DNA of 64,000 nucleotides from contig CM066982.1 of assembly GCA_033977485.1 (NCBI GenBank), positions 36,186,218 to 36,250,217 of the forward strand, in the 5' to 3' direction. Made by a program: the position numbers and the translations under genes. The notes below the pieces were generated by a model. The model saw only the letters and a program-made list of their open reading frames with translations, searched no databases and was not told the DNA's origin. The stretch's first letter is position 1, and every line of letters starts with the position of its first letter. Positions 10,946 through 23,116 of this stretch are shown here, one piece after another. This stretch comes from Hydrangea macrophylla. Lineage: Eukaryota; Streptophyta; Magnoliopsida; Cornales; Hydrangeaceae.

Positions 10946-12832
10946 TCTTAGTGTTTCAAAGATACCAGGAGTAGGATAGGGGGTTGTTGTGGCTGTCGAG
11001 AGAAAAGAGTCGGCAAGATGAGTGTGGTGCATTGTCTCATACACTATATTCCTTGTGGGTTTATAAAATAAATTCTTTCTGCGATTTAATGATGGATTTC
11101 GAAATTCAATAATGGAAAAAGGTAAATTGGTATGTTTTACATTCAAAGTCATGTTTTTAATACTCACCAGCTTCTTGAAGCTGACGACGTTGATGCGTCC
11201 TGGACATTCGTGTTCAGGCTTTTCAGGTTATAACCAGGAGGAGTCTTACGACTATGCTAATTGAGAATGGCTGCTGTTGGGATGAGAAACTGTTTATTTA
11301 CTATGAGTTTTTAAGTTTAAAACTGTTTTGTTTTATAAGGATGACTGTAACAGACATTAAGCTATTGTTTTATATTCAAGGCGGTCTGTGCCTTTAGAAA
11401 ACCCGTGCTGTAATATTTTTTAAGATTGAATAATTTTTGTAAGCTTTGATTGCTCTGCTCTGATTAATATGTTTTTGTTGTTTGACGTTTGGGACGGAAT
11501 CGATCCTTCAAACTGTCACGACCTACGGGTCCATAAAGGAAATTAAACGCTTTCCTTATTTATGCTACGTCGGGGCGTGACAAATTCAAAGTCAAAGGTT
11601 GTAACACCCGTACCCGGGAAAAAAGGTTAATTATCATGTTAATATGTATTAATTCATGAGATTAGTGTATATAACGGTTAAGGGGAGGCTTTGGATTTGC
11701 CCGTGGAAAAGTCCCCTGTGAGTTGGATAGGTAATGAAGTGGGACCCAGTGAAGGGCCCAAATAATAATATTTACATTTTACATGATTAAATGCATTTAT
11801 ATGATTAAATAACTAATTGTTTAAATGCTTTCATATTATATGATGATATATATGTTAGCAATTGGTATTAGTTTGGATACCTAAATAAGGGAATAACTAA
11901 AAAAGATTCATAATTAGTAGGTGCGATAGCGACTTCACAAAATATTTGGGACCCAGGTTGTAACCCATACGGGACTTAGACAAATACTCACTAGATAATT
12001 GAGTAGTTGATGGAATGCTTGGGGGATTTCATAATAAGAACTTTAGAAGTTCCGGTGGTGCAAATGAAAGGAGAGGAAAATGAGGGTTTGACACCTCATG
12101 TAAGTTGCATGGGTGTGTGTCTGTGTCAAGGAAGAGAGAGGGAGACTCTCATTTATAGAAATTAAAACAATAACAAGAGAGAGCTCATCAAGAGAGAAAG
12201 ACGAACTCGTCACCGATGTCGTAGAATCGCCGTTCCGTCGTCGCCCGTCGTCCAATTCGCGAACCGAAGTCGTTTTCTGACTCGTGGAGGTGAGACGATT
12301 GTTTCTATACTTTTAATTTATGTTTTAATCATCGTAATTTTGGTAGCTCACATTAATCGGTGACACGCAGTTGCTGAATTCTTGTAGGAATTTCTCCGGA
12401 GTGAACTTTGGGCTAGGATTTGGTAAAATTCTGCACTTTTTAGTTTAATTTAGGTAGATCTTGCTAAGGTGAGTTTTCTAATCAAAAGCGATTGTGGTTT
12501 AAGGTGTTCAATGCTTTTTTGTATATATATAGAATTGTTGAAATCACGCTTAGAAGTTATAAAATTGCTAGTTTTATGATTTGCATGTCAATATATGAAA
12601 TTGCCATGTTTATGTGCTTATGTGTTTATGTGGTAATCAATGAGCACTGGGAAAATAATTCATTGTTGGGAGTAATAAGGGTGGTGAAGAGGAAGAATCC
12701 GATAAATATGGAAGTCCAAGGAATAGAAGTGACCACGGGACCAAGGGAGGTGTTTGGGTCTGAATGAATCATTGAACCGGTGACTCGGCGATTACGGATA
12801 GGATTTATGGGTTGAATTGTAGCATTGCACAT

Positions 12833-13966
12833 TGTTGGCTCAAAAGTAATCCTTAGGGGGGGGGGGGGGGGGTGATTAAGATTACTAGCAATTAATGGCA
12901 AATTAAAAACTATAGCAAGAACAAAATTAATTATAACAAAAATTAAACAGAGAGAGAGAGAGAGAGAGAGGAACACTTGCAAACCAAGTTTTTCAAGTGG
13001 TTCAGAAATCCGTCCGCAGCTTACCTCCACCCCTCAAGAACATCGCTTGACGATTCCACTAATCAATCTTCTTTGGGTGAAGAACAAACCACTCCTTACA
13101 AGTTCTTTCTTGAACTCTTTTACACCTCCAATGAAGAATCCCTTCACTTAGATCAAGGGTTACACCAACCCTCCTTACAACTTCAAGGATATAATAAAGT
13201 TTGATTACAACTGAATAACACTCTCTTGTAGAGTAAATAGAAACAATAAATGCTCACAATGAAATCTCTCAAGGAATCACAAAATTAAAAAGAGAGCTAG
13301 AAGAGTGAATCTCAAATAATTAGGGCTTGAATCTTTGATTGCAATAAGTGAGTATTGAATAAGAGTAATGAATGTTCCAACAACCAATTTGAACTGAGTA
13401 TATATACTCTCTCTTGAAAATCTGAACGTTCAAGGTAGTTGGGAGTATTAAATGCTAAAGCAAAAATAGAGGAAAAGAGCCGTTACTATTTCTGCGCAAT
13501 AATCCAATCGACTAGGCTCGTGGTTCAGTCGACTACACTTACAAACTTAATGTATTGCGCCATTAAAATAGTCAATTGAAAATGGGTCCGGTCGACTTAA
13601 GATGGTGAAGCAAAATTCTTGCTTTTCATGTAGAAACCAGTCGATTGTGGGATATGTCTGGTCGACTTAAAAATGAAGGGTCCAGTCGACTGAATAATAG
13701 TCCACTCGACTGTTTTCCATGTGAAAAACAATTTTCTTGTTTTAGAAGAGTTTGTTCAATTTTAAGCCCTTGTCTTTGAGATTCAACCTAACTAACTTTA
13801 CACAAAGTCCTATAAGAACAGTACAAGATACAACAATGCTTCCATGGGATATCTATCATCATTATAAGTCTCTATTTGGACAACACACTAAATGAAACCA
13901 TAAGTACTTAACTTAAAAGTTTGTTAATCATTAAAATTACCTAAGGTAGAACCCTTGGGGCTAACA
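12833..13966 (-). repeat. 3' LTR of copia element D (left copy)
   Basis: TGTTGGCTC...GGGGCTAACA, 1134 bp, collinear with 28473-29611. A 17-base G run (12856-12872) and a GA run (about 12949-12970) have expanded here relative to the other LTR. The GTCGAC cassette lies at 13505-13713. Confidence 0.92.
13505..13713. repeat. GTCGAC palindrome cassettes in the left LTR of D
   Basis: About eight copies or variants of CAGTCGACTG, arranged in pairs with roughly 8-12 bp between members and 20-40 bp between pairs. The array is collinear with 29143-29353 in the other LTR, where more copies are perfect. Confidence 0.8.
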
Positions 13967-13986
13967 ATCTCCCCCTTTTTTATGAT
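13967..13986 (-). other. Polypurine tract of element D
   Basis: On minus the sequence reads AAAAAAGGGGGAGAT immediately before the 3' LTR. Confidence 0.85.
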
Positions 13987-14669
13987 GACAAACTACTAGT
14001 TGCCAAAGACAAACATAATAGCTAGTAATTATCCATTCAAGAAAAATGACACTTTGAAGAACATGTGAATAGATAAACCAAATTTTATAAGAAATGACAA
14101 TCAATTCAAGGTGACTAAGCAGCAGGATATCCTTCCCCTTTTCTCATCAACAAAAACTACTTAGAGCGGAGAGAATCTCCCCCTCTGTGAGTGAGTTGAT
14201 GGAAATGATGGGGGGGGGGGGGGGGGGAGAAGTGTGGGAATCACCAATAAACAGGGATCATCATCTTCCCACAGTTAGTACACAACATACAAGTATACCA
14301 ATATCATGAGAAGCAACAAGAAATACAACCAGCGTACAAATATGAATGCATAGATAAGCATATATGGCAAATTGATATGGTGAAACTAAAAGAGATAAAC
14401 GCATATAACAAAAGAGACAATATCTTATAATTTCCATTGAAATATTTTAAATAAAAATGAGATTATATAGATACAAAAAGAAATTGTAAGCCTATACTAA
14501 TCCCAAAACCCAAAAACTATCTATCTAGAAGTCCATTCTATCTTATACAAAAAGCCTAAATCCAAAAGAGATCAAGAGGGCTGTCAAATCCCGAATCGAC
14601 TCCTAATCACCCGAATGGCATCCCGAGTATCATCGAGGCTGAACTGCATCTCGGATAAGCGTCCATCCA
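13987..14669. other. 3' non-coding region of element D
   Basis: AT-rich sequence between the extra ORF and the polypurine tract. It contains an 18-base G run at 14210-14227. No coding motif is recognised. Confidence 0.5.
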
Positions 14670-15918
14670 CTAAGTCCTAAGTGGCAGTAGAGGTGTTGCG
14701 ACGTCCACAGCAGTGCCAATCTCCAGAATGTCAGAATAGAGAGTGTCAAAGTGAGAGACCACTATAGAAGAAAGAGTGGAGACACTAGAAGATAGAGTGG
14801 AGTGAAGTAAAGTGACAGTGGTGGAAAGAGAGTTAATAGAAGCGGTGACGATGGTGAACTGCTCTGAAAGATAAGCAGCTGGAGGAGGAGCTGAAGAGGA
14901 TGGAATGTCGGTAAAGGGAGGAGTGGAAGTGGAAGGAGCATCATAGGATGGGGCAGTGATGATGGCAGGGTCAGTGGTGGTGGTGGCAGGAGGTGTAGCA
15001 GAAGAAGAAGGAGCACTGGTTGAACGAGTAGCTTTAGGGACAAACTTGTCACCCTCAAGCTTATAACTCATCAAAGAGAGAGTGGTGGTAGAATATACCT
15101 CATAGACAGTGGGGTCGTTGCAATCAATGTCATCAAGAGGGACCTTGAAGTGACAAAAGATAGTAGTGAGAGCCATGCCAAAAGGGAGGGAACTGGCTTT
15201 AGACTTCTTTTGCGTTTCACAAAAGTGTTTGCAAAAGAGATAAGTGAAATCGAATTTATTACCCTCAAGAATACACCAAAGAATAAAGACATCGTAATAG
15301 GAGACATAGTCTCGACCACCTACGCGAGGAATGATAGCATAAAAAATAATATAGTGGAGTAAACGACACTCAAAGGTAAGTTGGGAGGCAGAGGGTTTAA
15401 GTGGGCTAACTAGTTCGGGGTTCCCACAAATTTGACGATAGGAAATTAATGGGTCAAATCCATAGCCAGTATTCCATTTACTGTCCTCATAGCGACGAAT
15501 GTTCCCCATTGGAATACCAAAGATTTGAACTATGTGACGGGAGTAACTGTGAATTTTACTCCTCGAACAAAAGAAGTGAAAGAAATGTGTTGTGGTGAGG
15601 GATGTAAATTTGTGTAGAATTCACGGACAAGAGTGGGGTAGTAGGGCTGAGAAATGGATAGGAAATTAGTCTACCCTAGGGCATCGAATAAAGCACCAAT
15701 GTGCAGACCATAAGAAGTAGAGAATTCAGGGTGAAGAGTTTTACCTATGACATTTTTTTGATGAGCGAACCAAGCATTGTAGTTATCCCTGCGCTTAGCA
15801 TCAAGGAAATGAGCAGGAGGACGAGAGGCAAGAGGAACAGCAGCCGGAGCTAGTGGAGAAGCAGATGGAGGGGCAGAGGGACCCTCGGATGTGTTTCACT
15901 TGAGAGATTTTGGAGGCA
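14670..15918 (-). pseudogene. Extra ORF of copia element D in env position (plant transposon-protein domain, Ser/Thr/Pro-rich tail)
   Basis: The minus frame starts MPPKSLK at 15918. It continues through LDAKRRDNYNAWFAHQKNV and LVREFYTNLH, shifts frame near 15520-15540, and then stays open for 279 residues (15509-14670). Motifs such as TFECRLLHYIIFYAIIPR, RDYVSYYDVFILWCIL and SLPFGMALTTIFCHFKVPL resemble the plant 'putative transposon protein' domain often seen in retroelement accessory ORFs. A low-complexity Ser/Thr/Pro/Ala tail (about 15020-14840) and a Ser/Leu/Thr heptad-like end follow. There are two stops in the N-terminal half (near 15896 and 15675). It lies between pol and the 3' LTR, where SIRE-type elements carry env-like ORFs. 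I see no signal peptide or clear membrane anchor, so a true envelope role is not supported. Confidence 0.7.
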
Positions 15919-16314
15919 TATTAGCAAAATCAGAGGGATAGAGAGGGTGACAGGAGATCGTAATTAAGTGGTAATGATTTGTGGTGGTGAGAGGTGGTCG
16001 GAGTGAGAGAGAGAGAAGATCGGAGCAGGGAAGGGAAAGGGTTAGTAGTTTGGAGAGAAAAGGAAGTTAGGGTTTGAAAAGAAAAATGAAGGAAATATAT
16101 ATAGATACAGAGTTTCAATCGACTGGGTCGTGCAGTCGGTCGACTGAGGTGAGAAATTGATAAGGGTTCGGTCGACTGAGGGAGGTATACAGTCGACTGG
16201 ATGAAATCTAGCAGAATGGGTATTTGGCGATAGAATCTGGTCGACTGAGAAATTGTTCAGTCGACGAAAAGAAAAAGAAAAAGAAAATAAGCGTTCGGTC
16301 AACCGATCGAGGCT
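15919..16314. other. Spacer between pol and the extra ORF of element D
   Basis: Non-coding leader upstream, on minus, of the extra ORF. It is purine-rich on + at 15990-16095 and then contains most of the GTCGAC array. A minus-strand promoter or splice acceptor for a subgenomic message would be expected here; none is evident by eye except TATATATA at 16096-16103. Confidence 0.4.
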
Positions 16315-16400
16315 TCAGTCGACTGTGAGTATAAACTGAACAAAATTTGTAAAAAGGAAACAAATGTCCGGTCGACTGGACAAGAACATCAGTCGACTGG
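16116..16400. repeat. GTCGAC palindrome cassettes between pol and the extra ORF of D
   Basis: Ten copies or close variants of CAGTCGACTGG or CGGTCGACTGA, in five pairs with 8-11 bp between members. This is the same palindrome as in the LTRs of the same element, but at an internal site upstream of the accessory ORF. Confidence 0.85.
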
Positions 16401-16545
16401 TTTGAGTCAAAAAATAGATTTGCAGAAAAGGAAAAGAAAGTGGATTCAAAACACGAATTTCCACAACCATGGCTTGACTAGCCATCCCCAATTCACAACG
16501 AATGATACAAAAAAGATCTTCTTGAAGAGGTTTAGTGAAAATATC

Positions 16546-17851
16546 TGATGTTGTCAATATCAAGATATAAAAAGTGTTCTTTACTTTTCAAAAGATTTGT
16601 AGTGTGAAAGCAAAGGTCGAACCCACAGGGATTGGTTAACTACAGCGACTTAATTTTAAAACCTAACTTTAGTCAATTATGAAAACGGATTTTGATTTGA
16701 TTTTAATTAAACTAATAACAATAAAAATAAATCTAAACTATGAAAGCAATTTAAAAGTGTTTTTATAAATGTGTTTAAAGGAACCTAGGATTGCAAATCC
16801 ACCACTAGTTTTATAATAAGGAATATTTATGAATTACTTTAGCCTATTATGTTGGATGATTATGGGAAATTGTAGCTACAAGCCCAATTTCTCCGTCAAG
16901 AAAATAATCATGGTTCAAGCACCAACATAATCCATCTTCGGTTAGCACGAATTATCCCACACTAAACTAGGGTTGTGACATAATTCGTCTAATCTAGGCA
17001 TGGATTATTCGGATACTTGATAGTAAAAATCAATAAAGCACCATCACATGTAAATAATCTAAACAAGCACAGCGAGCATAGATCATTGAGCACATCACAG
17101 TCAAAATAGATCTAAGACAAGAATAAACTTTGAAAGTAATGATTTAATCAATAAAAGCACGATTTATTTATAAAAATCCTCGGAACATGTAACTGTCATC
17201 CATACATAATAAAACTAAAATAAAAATATAAAATACTCCCTATTACTCGACTAGGGCTTCATTGAAACCCTAGATCTAAGGTCTAGCTGTCCATGGAAGT
17301 GATAGATGGCAAGTAGTTGATGGAGAAGGCCATAGAGATCCTCGGTCTTCTTCTTCTTCTCCTTGCTTTCCTCCCTTCAATGGCTGAAAGTGTGTATATA
17401 TTTTTTGTGTATAATAATTGTCAACCCTTTAATTGAAGTAAAATAGGGTATATATATATATTTACAACAAGTTTTTGGAAGATTTCCTAACTCGAAACTC
17501 ATTAAAACTGTTGTATTTAGCTTTCCAGACGTAACTAGGCAGTTTCGTTCGCACAGGAGTCTTCAGTATACTGAAATACGCAAGATTGGTTTTTACACAT
17601 ATCGCGCGAGCGCGACAATTGGCACCTCGCGCGCGCGGATCGTGCGAGCGATTGAGCGGATCCGCGCGCGTGAGATGGCGTTTTCAGCTTCTTTTCTTCT
17701 GCTTTTTCACCCTGTTTAGCCTGATATACTTGATTTCTTCCAAAACCTGTCAGAAAATAGAAAACGAAGTAAAACTATACAAAAACAGGATAAAAAGATA
17801 CTAACAAAGGCTCGTTAAGGCGTATAAATAGGATTTGTTCTCTCCCGATCA
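16546..17851 (-). repeat. 3' LTR of element J (complete)
   Basis: 1306 bp. The right 190 bp (17662-17851) match 23616-23805 collinearly and with equal length. On minus a TATTTATA is present close to the LTR start. It contains the CpG cassette 17602-17674. Confidence 0.88.
17602..17674. repeat. TCGCGCGAGCG cassette in the 3' LTR of J
   Basis: Four CG-rich blocks (ATCGCGCGAGCGCG, CTCGCGCGCGCGG, TCGTGCGAGCGA, TCCGCGCGCGTGAG) separated by about 1-12 bp. Confidence 0.8.
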
Positions 17852-17864
17852 CACCCCCAAACCT
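17852..17864 (-). other. Polypurine tract of element J
   Basis: On minus GTTTGGGGGTG abuts the 3' LTR and is preceded by GCTTGAGGACTAGCAAAAT. This is the conserved pre-LTR segment of Athila-like elements. Confidence 0.85.
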
Positions 17865-20431
17865 ACATTTTGCTAGTCCTCAAGCAAAACTAAAATAAAA
17901 ACTAACTACTAATAAAATACTACTCCATTTTCGCATGGATCACGATTGCATTTAGCATATGCAACAAGCCTTTTAAACCCCTAGGTGTCCCTAGTCGGAC
18001 GAGTGAAGTCTCGTGAGGGTTCTCATCAACAAGTCACCCACAACCATCTTTATTAACTTATAAATTTAAAAAGTTTTATTCAAAATGAAAAACATAATAG
18101 ACAATACTCCTTATTATAAAACAATGATTTGAAATAGAATAACGAACAAGAAGAAACGGAATCAAATGTCTACTTACATCATGAAAAGCAATCCCAAGCA
18201 CATGCATCGTATAAATCAATAGAATTTCTCATAAAATTGCACATGTGTGATGTGGTAGTCAAATAAACCCGTGTATGTCATGAACTTGGAATATAACTCG
18301 GATAACCGTATAACTATGTCTCGACTACGAATCTCACAATGTTAATTACACTCTAAAATGAAACACTCAGAAACAGGTGTAATTTATCGCGTATATGCGA
18401 GAAAAGAAAATATGTTTTCAAAACAAGAAACGCTCACATATGACTCAAAAAAGACGAATGACATGAAAGAACAATAGTCTCATGGATAGGATGCCAATAG
18501 TTAAGAAAAACTACTCATTACCATGTTTTAATCCCCCTCCCATCGTTTACATATCCAAACCATGTTTCCTAGGATCAGATAAGACTTTTTAAAGGTTGTA
18601 ATGTGGCTCAGGCAATGAGAAATGATAGAACGGATTAATTGGGTAGGTTTAGAATGGCATTGTAAGGCATGTTCGATCTCTTTCATTCTTCTTCTACAAA
18701 CTTTCATCTTTTCTTTCTCTTCATTCCTTTTCATTCCTTTTTCTTCTTTTCTTTCATTTTTTCAACCTTCCTCTTCTTTATTATGTTTCTTTTCCTTTTT
18801 TTTTTCTTCTCTTGCTTCTCAAATGATTATGCATTGAATACCAAGCAACTACCCCAATAACATCTTATTTTCTTCTTCTCAATCAACACATCGCCTTGAC
18901 ACCACTAAAAGTTGATCAATCTTTCAGGGGTGAACTCCAAGTTGGCCAAATTGGAGCAAAAACAGGATAATGGTAGTTAAAGAAAAAGGCATTTTAATGG
19001 CTTAAAGGGCGAACTAAGGAAATTTTATAATTTATCGGTCGGCAGTAAACAAAGAGGGCCTAAAATCATTTCCTAAGGTAATACGGTTCTTCAATGTTTA
19101 CAACTGAAGATTATTTAGCATGGTAACAAATATTTTAACTTGACTATCAACCAAAACAAGAATAATGAGACTAAACAACGAGTTAATGCGCTATTCCAAA
19201 TGAAATTCGACAAACACAAAATGTATTTATAACCCTCAATAAAGAAAAGATAGGCTCAAAAGCTCACCGGGTTTAGTCTCCACCTTGTGTTATCTAGAAA
19301 TCCGAATTATATTATAGTTCACATCAAACATATATTCAAATGACTACGTGCAGTGCATAAGTTTGTGTGCAAATCTATGATATAAAACTACGATTCGAAC
19401 GATACATAACTTAAAACGCCATATCATAACTTTAGTAAATGTTTAATCACATCTTCCCTTGTTTACCATTCTATAACAATCCAAGTTACATAACAAGAAG
19501 TATCTAATTCGAGATTGCAAAACCTTTGGTAACATCGTTTATTAAATTTTTTTTTTTTAATCGCATAATAATGTGCCCGTGTGTGCATACCCCCAAACCT
19601 AAACCTTTCATTGTCCCCAATGAAACAATAAAACGAAAGAAAGGAGAGTACGTAAGGAAGGAACGATAATACCTCAATCTCGGCACTCACAAACAGGTGA
19701 ACACAAGAATATGGCGATGACGTGCAATGGAACCTGTTAGTACTAGATAAACGAAAAGAAACTAAACAAAGAAAAGAATAAAAACAGCTAAAAGAAATGT
19801 AAATAAATTAACTAAACTAAATAAACTATAAGATTAACAAAAAGACGAAAACAAAAAGATAATAAACTATAAAAGAAAATAAAACAGATCTAGAACTACG
19901 AAACCAACAAAGGACTAGATCTAAAAGTGCTTATAAAAGAAAAACAGAAAAGTAAAAACTATCAGAACAAGCATGGGGGACTCTGATAGGGAAAACAAAA
20001 GAAAATATCAGAAAAATAGGAAATCGCGCGACCAGCCGTCACGCGCGCGAATTGCGATTTTTTTTTTAATCGCGCCAGTAGGACCCCCTCGCGCCCGCGA
20101 AATCAAGCGCGAAGAGAACCCGAGGCTTCAAAACAAAAAGTAAACAAAAATCTCACTAAGGCACAATCTCGCGCCAGCGGACCGCGCCAGCGATGTCTCG
20201 CGCGAGCGGACCGCGCGCGCGAGAAGGGTGTTTCTCGTTTTGCTTGCTCTGTTATGTATATAAATTAAAAATGAATTACTCCACCCCCCAAACCTGTCCA
20301 GAAAACTCAAAAACTAACCAAAAGAATCCAAAAACAACCAAAAACAAAGAAAACAGACGAAATTAAGCTTGGGTTGCCTCCCAAGAAGCGCTGACTTTTA
20401 CGTCTTTAGCTAGACCATTCTAGCTCAAGAT
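17865..20431. other. Non-coding 3' region of element J with two CpG cassettes
   Basis: There is about 2.6 kb without gag-pol motifs where an autonomous Athila element would carry pol. A pyrimidine-rich tract lies at 18680-18830. CpG palindrome cassettes are at 20024-20112 and 20169-20223. On minus, 20432-20367 carries GACGTAAAAGTCAGCGCTTC and GGGAGGCAACCCAAGC, a short conserved block that follows gag-protease in Athila-like elements. The part GGGAGGCAACCC is a near-perfect inverted repeat. Confidence 0.55.
20024..20223. repeat. TCGCGC palindrome cassettes in the internal region of J
   Basis: The second cassette (20169-20223, 55 bp) has four blocks: TCGCGCCAGCGG, ACCGCGCCAGCGA, TCGCGCGAGCGG and ACCGCGCGCGCGAG. 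It aligns without gaps to the third cassette of LTR B (10215-10269, also 55 bp) at 48 of 55 positions, counted by hand. The first cassette (20024-20112) is more diverged and interrupted by a T run. Confidence 0.85.
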
Positions 20432-23116
20432 TTATGGAGGCCGTAAATCGGAGTTTGTACCCTTTAGGGCATCAGGGAGATTTCGGTGAAACGTCGAAAC
20501 AAGGTCGCTATGTGTTAATTCATTTGACGGTTCACCTTTATCATTATTACATCGATTTTCTACCTTTCGAGTAAATTCTTCATTAGGAGCCGCGGTATTA
20601 GGATTCATCCACTCATCATTCACTATATTATTCCCCACACTCATATTTATTACGTTCTTAGGCTCAATATTCCGTCTCACATCACATTCCGCCTCACATA
20701 GGTTATCGTCGTCTTTAGGAGGTTGATCAGCAGCATTAAAAATATTTAATTTTAATTTTATATTCCCGAATGACACTTTCATCACCCCTGTTCTACAATT
20801 GACACGTGCGTTGGCCGTGGCTAAGAATAAACGACCAAGAATAACAGGAGTGTATTTTCTAGCATCTAGCACCGGTTCGGTGTCAAGGACCATAAAATCA
20901 ACAGGATAAAAACACTGATCAACTTTAACTAAGACGTCTTCGACGACTCCCCTAGGTACTTTAACAGAACGATCCGCTAATTGAATAGTAGCAGCCGTAG
21001 GTTTAAGTTCACCTAAACCTAGTTGTTTGTAAACATGGTAGGGTAAAAGATTAACACTAGCTCCTAAGTCAAGGAGAGCCCTATGAATGATAGTGTCACC
21101 TATGACACATGAAATCGTAGGCGTACCGGGATCCTTATACTTCGGAGGTGCGTGTTGAAAAATTGAACTTACTTTTTCCGTGAGGAAGACCTTTTTAGGA
21201 GTATGACTGCGTATTTTGCGCTTTTGTGTACAAAGGTCTTTTAGACATTTAGCATAAGCGGGAATTTGTTTAATAGCATCGAGGAATGGAATATTGATTT
21301 TTACTTGTTTAAATACCTCGAGTATATTTTTAGTTTTTGACTTTTTCTTTGTAAGATTTGACGGTTCCTCAACATTAGGTGGAAAAGGTAACTTTGGAAC
21401 ATAGTTAGTTGGGACCGTTTCTTTATCTTTTTGAATTCTACTCTCCTCACCCTCCTTATTCAAGTTAATGTCATTTTGATCCGGAATCTTAACAACTTCG
21501 TCTTCCTGAATAGTCGTCCTAGTCGATACGGCGTTTACTTGTCCACTTGACCCCTTAATCTCATATTGTCCCTTAGGATTTTGAATAGTTTGCGCAGGCA
21601 ACTTCCCCTCGTTTCTACAACTCACCGCAGTAGCTATTTGTCCCATCTGGGATTCAAGCTTCGCAATGGATTGTGTGTGAGAGTGCACTATTTGTGCTTG
21701 TGCTTGGACTTGAGTTTCAATATTCTTAAGGGAAGCCAACACCATCTCCTCAAAAGCGTTAGTCCTTGGGGGGTTAGGATTAGGAGGAGGGTGTTGGTAT
21801 TGATTTTGTTGAAATTGGGGTCGATAAGTGTTAGGAAAATTATTCGACTCATTAGGATTATTATTATTATTTTTCCACGAGAAGTTAGGATGGTTTCTCC
21901 GTGGCGCATCCGGATTATTAGTAGTTGAATTATAATTATTCCGTGGGTATTGTTGAATAGAATTAATGTGTTGCTCCACGAATTTCGAAAATTGACTCGC
22001 CGATGGACATGCAAGGATAGAATGTGACGGATTGGAACATAATGCACAAACTTCGTGAGGAGGTGCGGTTGTCGCTTGATTCATTGTCATAAGTCGGTCA
22101 AGTTTTTTAGATAATTCTTGAAATTCAATAGAATGACTCGACTCAAACTTCACCTCTCGTTTGGGTGGAGAAAGATATCCTTCCGAACGTACCGACACAG
22201 CCTGATGCATCGAGTTCTCGCTTAAAGTTTCAAAAATTTTCCAGGCCTCGTCGGCACTTTTGTGTAGGAAAGTTCCCGCACAAACGGCATCGACGGTATT
22301 ACGGACAGAGGGAATAAGCCCCTCATAGAAAACCTGTACCAACTGCCACTTAGGAACCTAATGATGTGGGCAAGAGCGTAATAATTCTTTAAATTTCTCC
22401 CACGTATCGTAAAGCGTTTCCCCATCTTGCATTATAAAATTAGTGATAGATTTCCTTATTTGATTTGTATGCATAATAGGAAAGAACTTTTGTAAAAATG
22501 CGGTGTGTAAGGCTTCCCATGTTTTAATTGTGTTTGGCTCAAGTGATTGAAGCCAATACTTAGCTTTGTCTCTTAAGGAAAATGGAAAGAGCCGCAATTT
22601 TAATTCATCATCATTTAAGTTTTGGATTTTCAAAGTAGAGCATATATATATCTTGGGAATCCCCTAAGTGCTGATAAGGGTCTTCATTTAGACGGCCATG
22701 GAAAGACGAAAGTAGCGAGATGGTAGACGATTTTATCTCAAAGTGAGATGCTGTCGCCTCCGGTAATTCGATACCGGCTTGTGGCGTGTAAGTAGTAGGA
22801 ATAAAATAATTTATAAGTGGAGGAGGTGGCGGTATATTAAGATTATTCATATTATCTCCGTTGTTATTTTGGTTGTTATTGTTATTTCCAATGTCTGTCA
22901 TTTTAATCGTTCGATTTTAAAAGTTCGACTTTTCCTTAATCGTGCACGGGTACTTTGAATTTCGGCCTCAAACAACGACGACAGAATCGGAGTTGATTCG
23001 TCGTCTTGCAACCCAGCTCTAGAAGCTTGGGTTGTGGACTTACTAGTTCTTAAGGTACGTTCAAGTTCAAGGTCGAAAGATTTTAATTCTGGTTTATTTG
23101 AACGTGTACCTAACAT
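20432..23116 (-). pseudogene. Element J gag-protease polyprotein (Athila type)
   Basis: On minus the coding region starts with MLGTRSNKPELKSFDLELER at 23116. It changes frame near 22900 (next frame starts MTDIGNNNNNQNN) and near 22640, beside a TA run. The gag core follows: LRLFPFSLRDKAKYWLQSL, FLQKFFPIMHTNQIRKSI and YDTWEKFKELLRSCPHH. A single stop near 22357 separates this from a 636-residue open frame, VQVFYEGLIPSVRN..., which has a Cys-rich CALCSNPSHSILACP zinc knuckle, an Asn/Pro-rich linker and the protease. The protease shows HRALLDLGASVNLLPYHVYK (about 21095-21040) and the flap-region motif VILGRLFLATANARV. It ends at 20432 without RT. The long intact 3' half suggests recent loss of function or selection on gag-protease. 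Confidence 0.9.

Larger units (their letters stand above)
8719..11582 (+). mobile_element. Element B: solo LTR, Ty3/gypsy (Tekay/Del-like), TSD AATTC
   Basis: It starts TGTAATAACC and ends GGGGCGTGACA. It is flanked by perfect 5-bp duplications AATTC (8714-8718 and 11583-11587), and no internal domain lies between. The ends and the segment 11161-11250 (ACTCACC, then AAGCTGACGACGTT and TGGACATTC) match the plan of the gypsy LTRs H and I in this window. A TATA-like TGTATAAAAT is at 9279-9288. It is therefore a solo LTR left by LTR-LTR recombination. It contains the CpG palindrome array 9978-10269, a GTGGTT minisatellite and a GGACACTCCCTG repeat block. Confidence 0.9.

Noticed and set aside
14670..15509. 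True envelope glycoprotein in element D
   Set aside because: No signal peptide, transmembrane anchor or Cys pattern is visible. The sequence resembles a plant transposon-protein domain instead.
18622..18860. Two Phe/Ser-rich open frames on +
   Set aside because: They read a pyrimidine-rich tract in the non-coding region of J. Composition alone explains the open frames.
21566..21928. 120-codon + strand frame in element J
   Set aside because: It is antisense to the real gag-protease frame on minus, with no recognisable domain.
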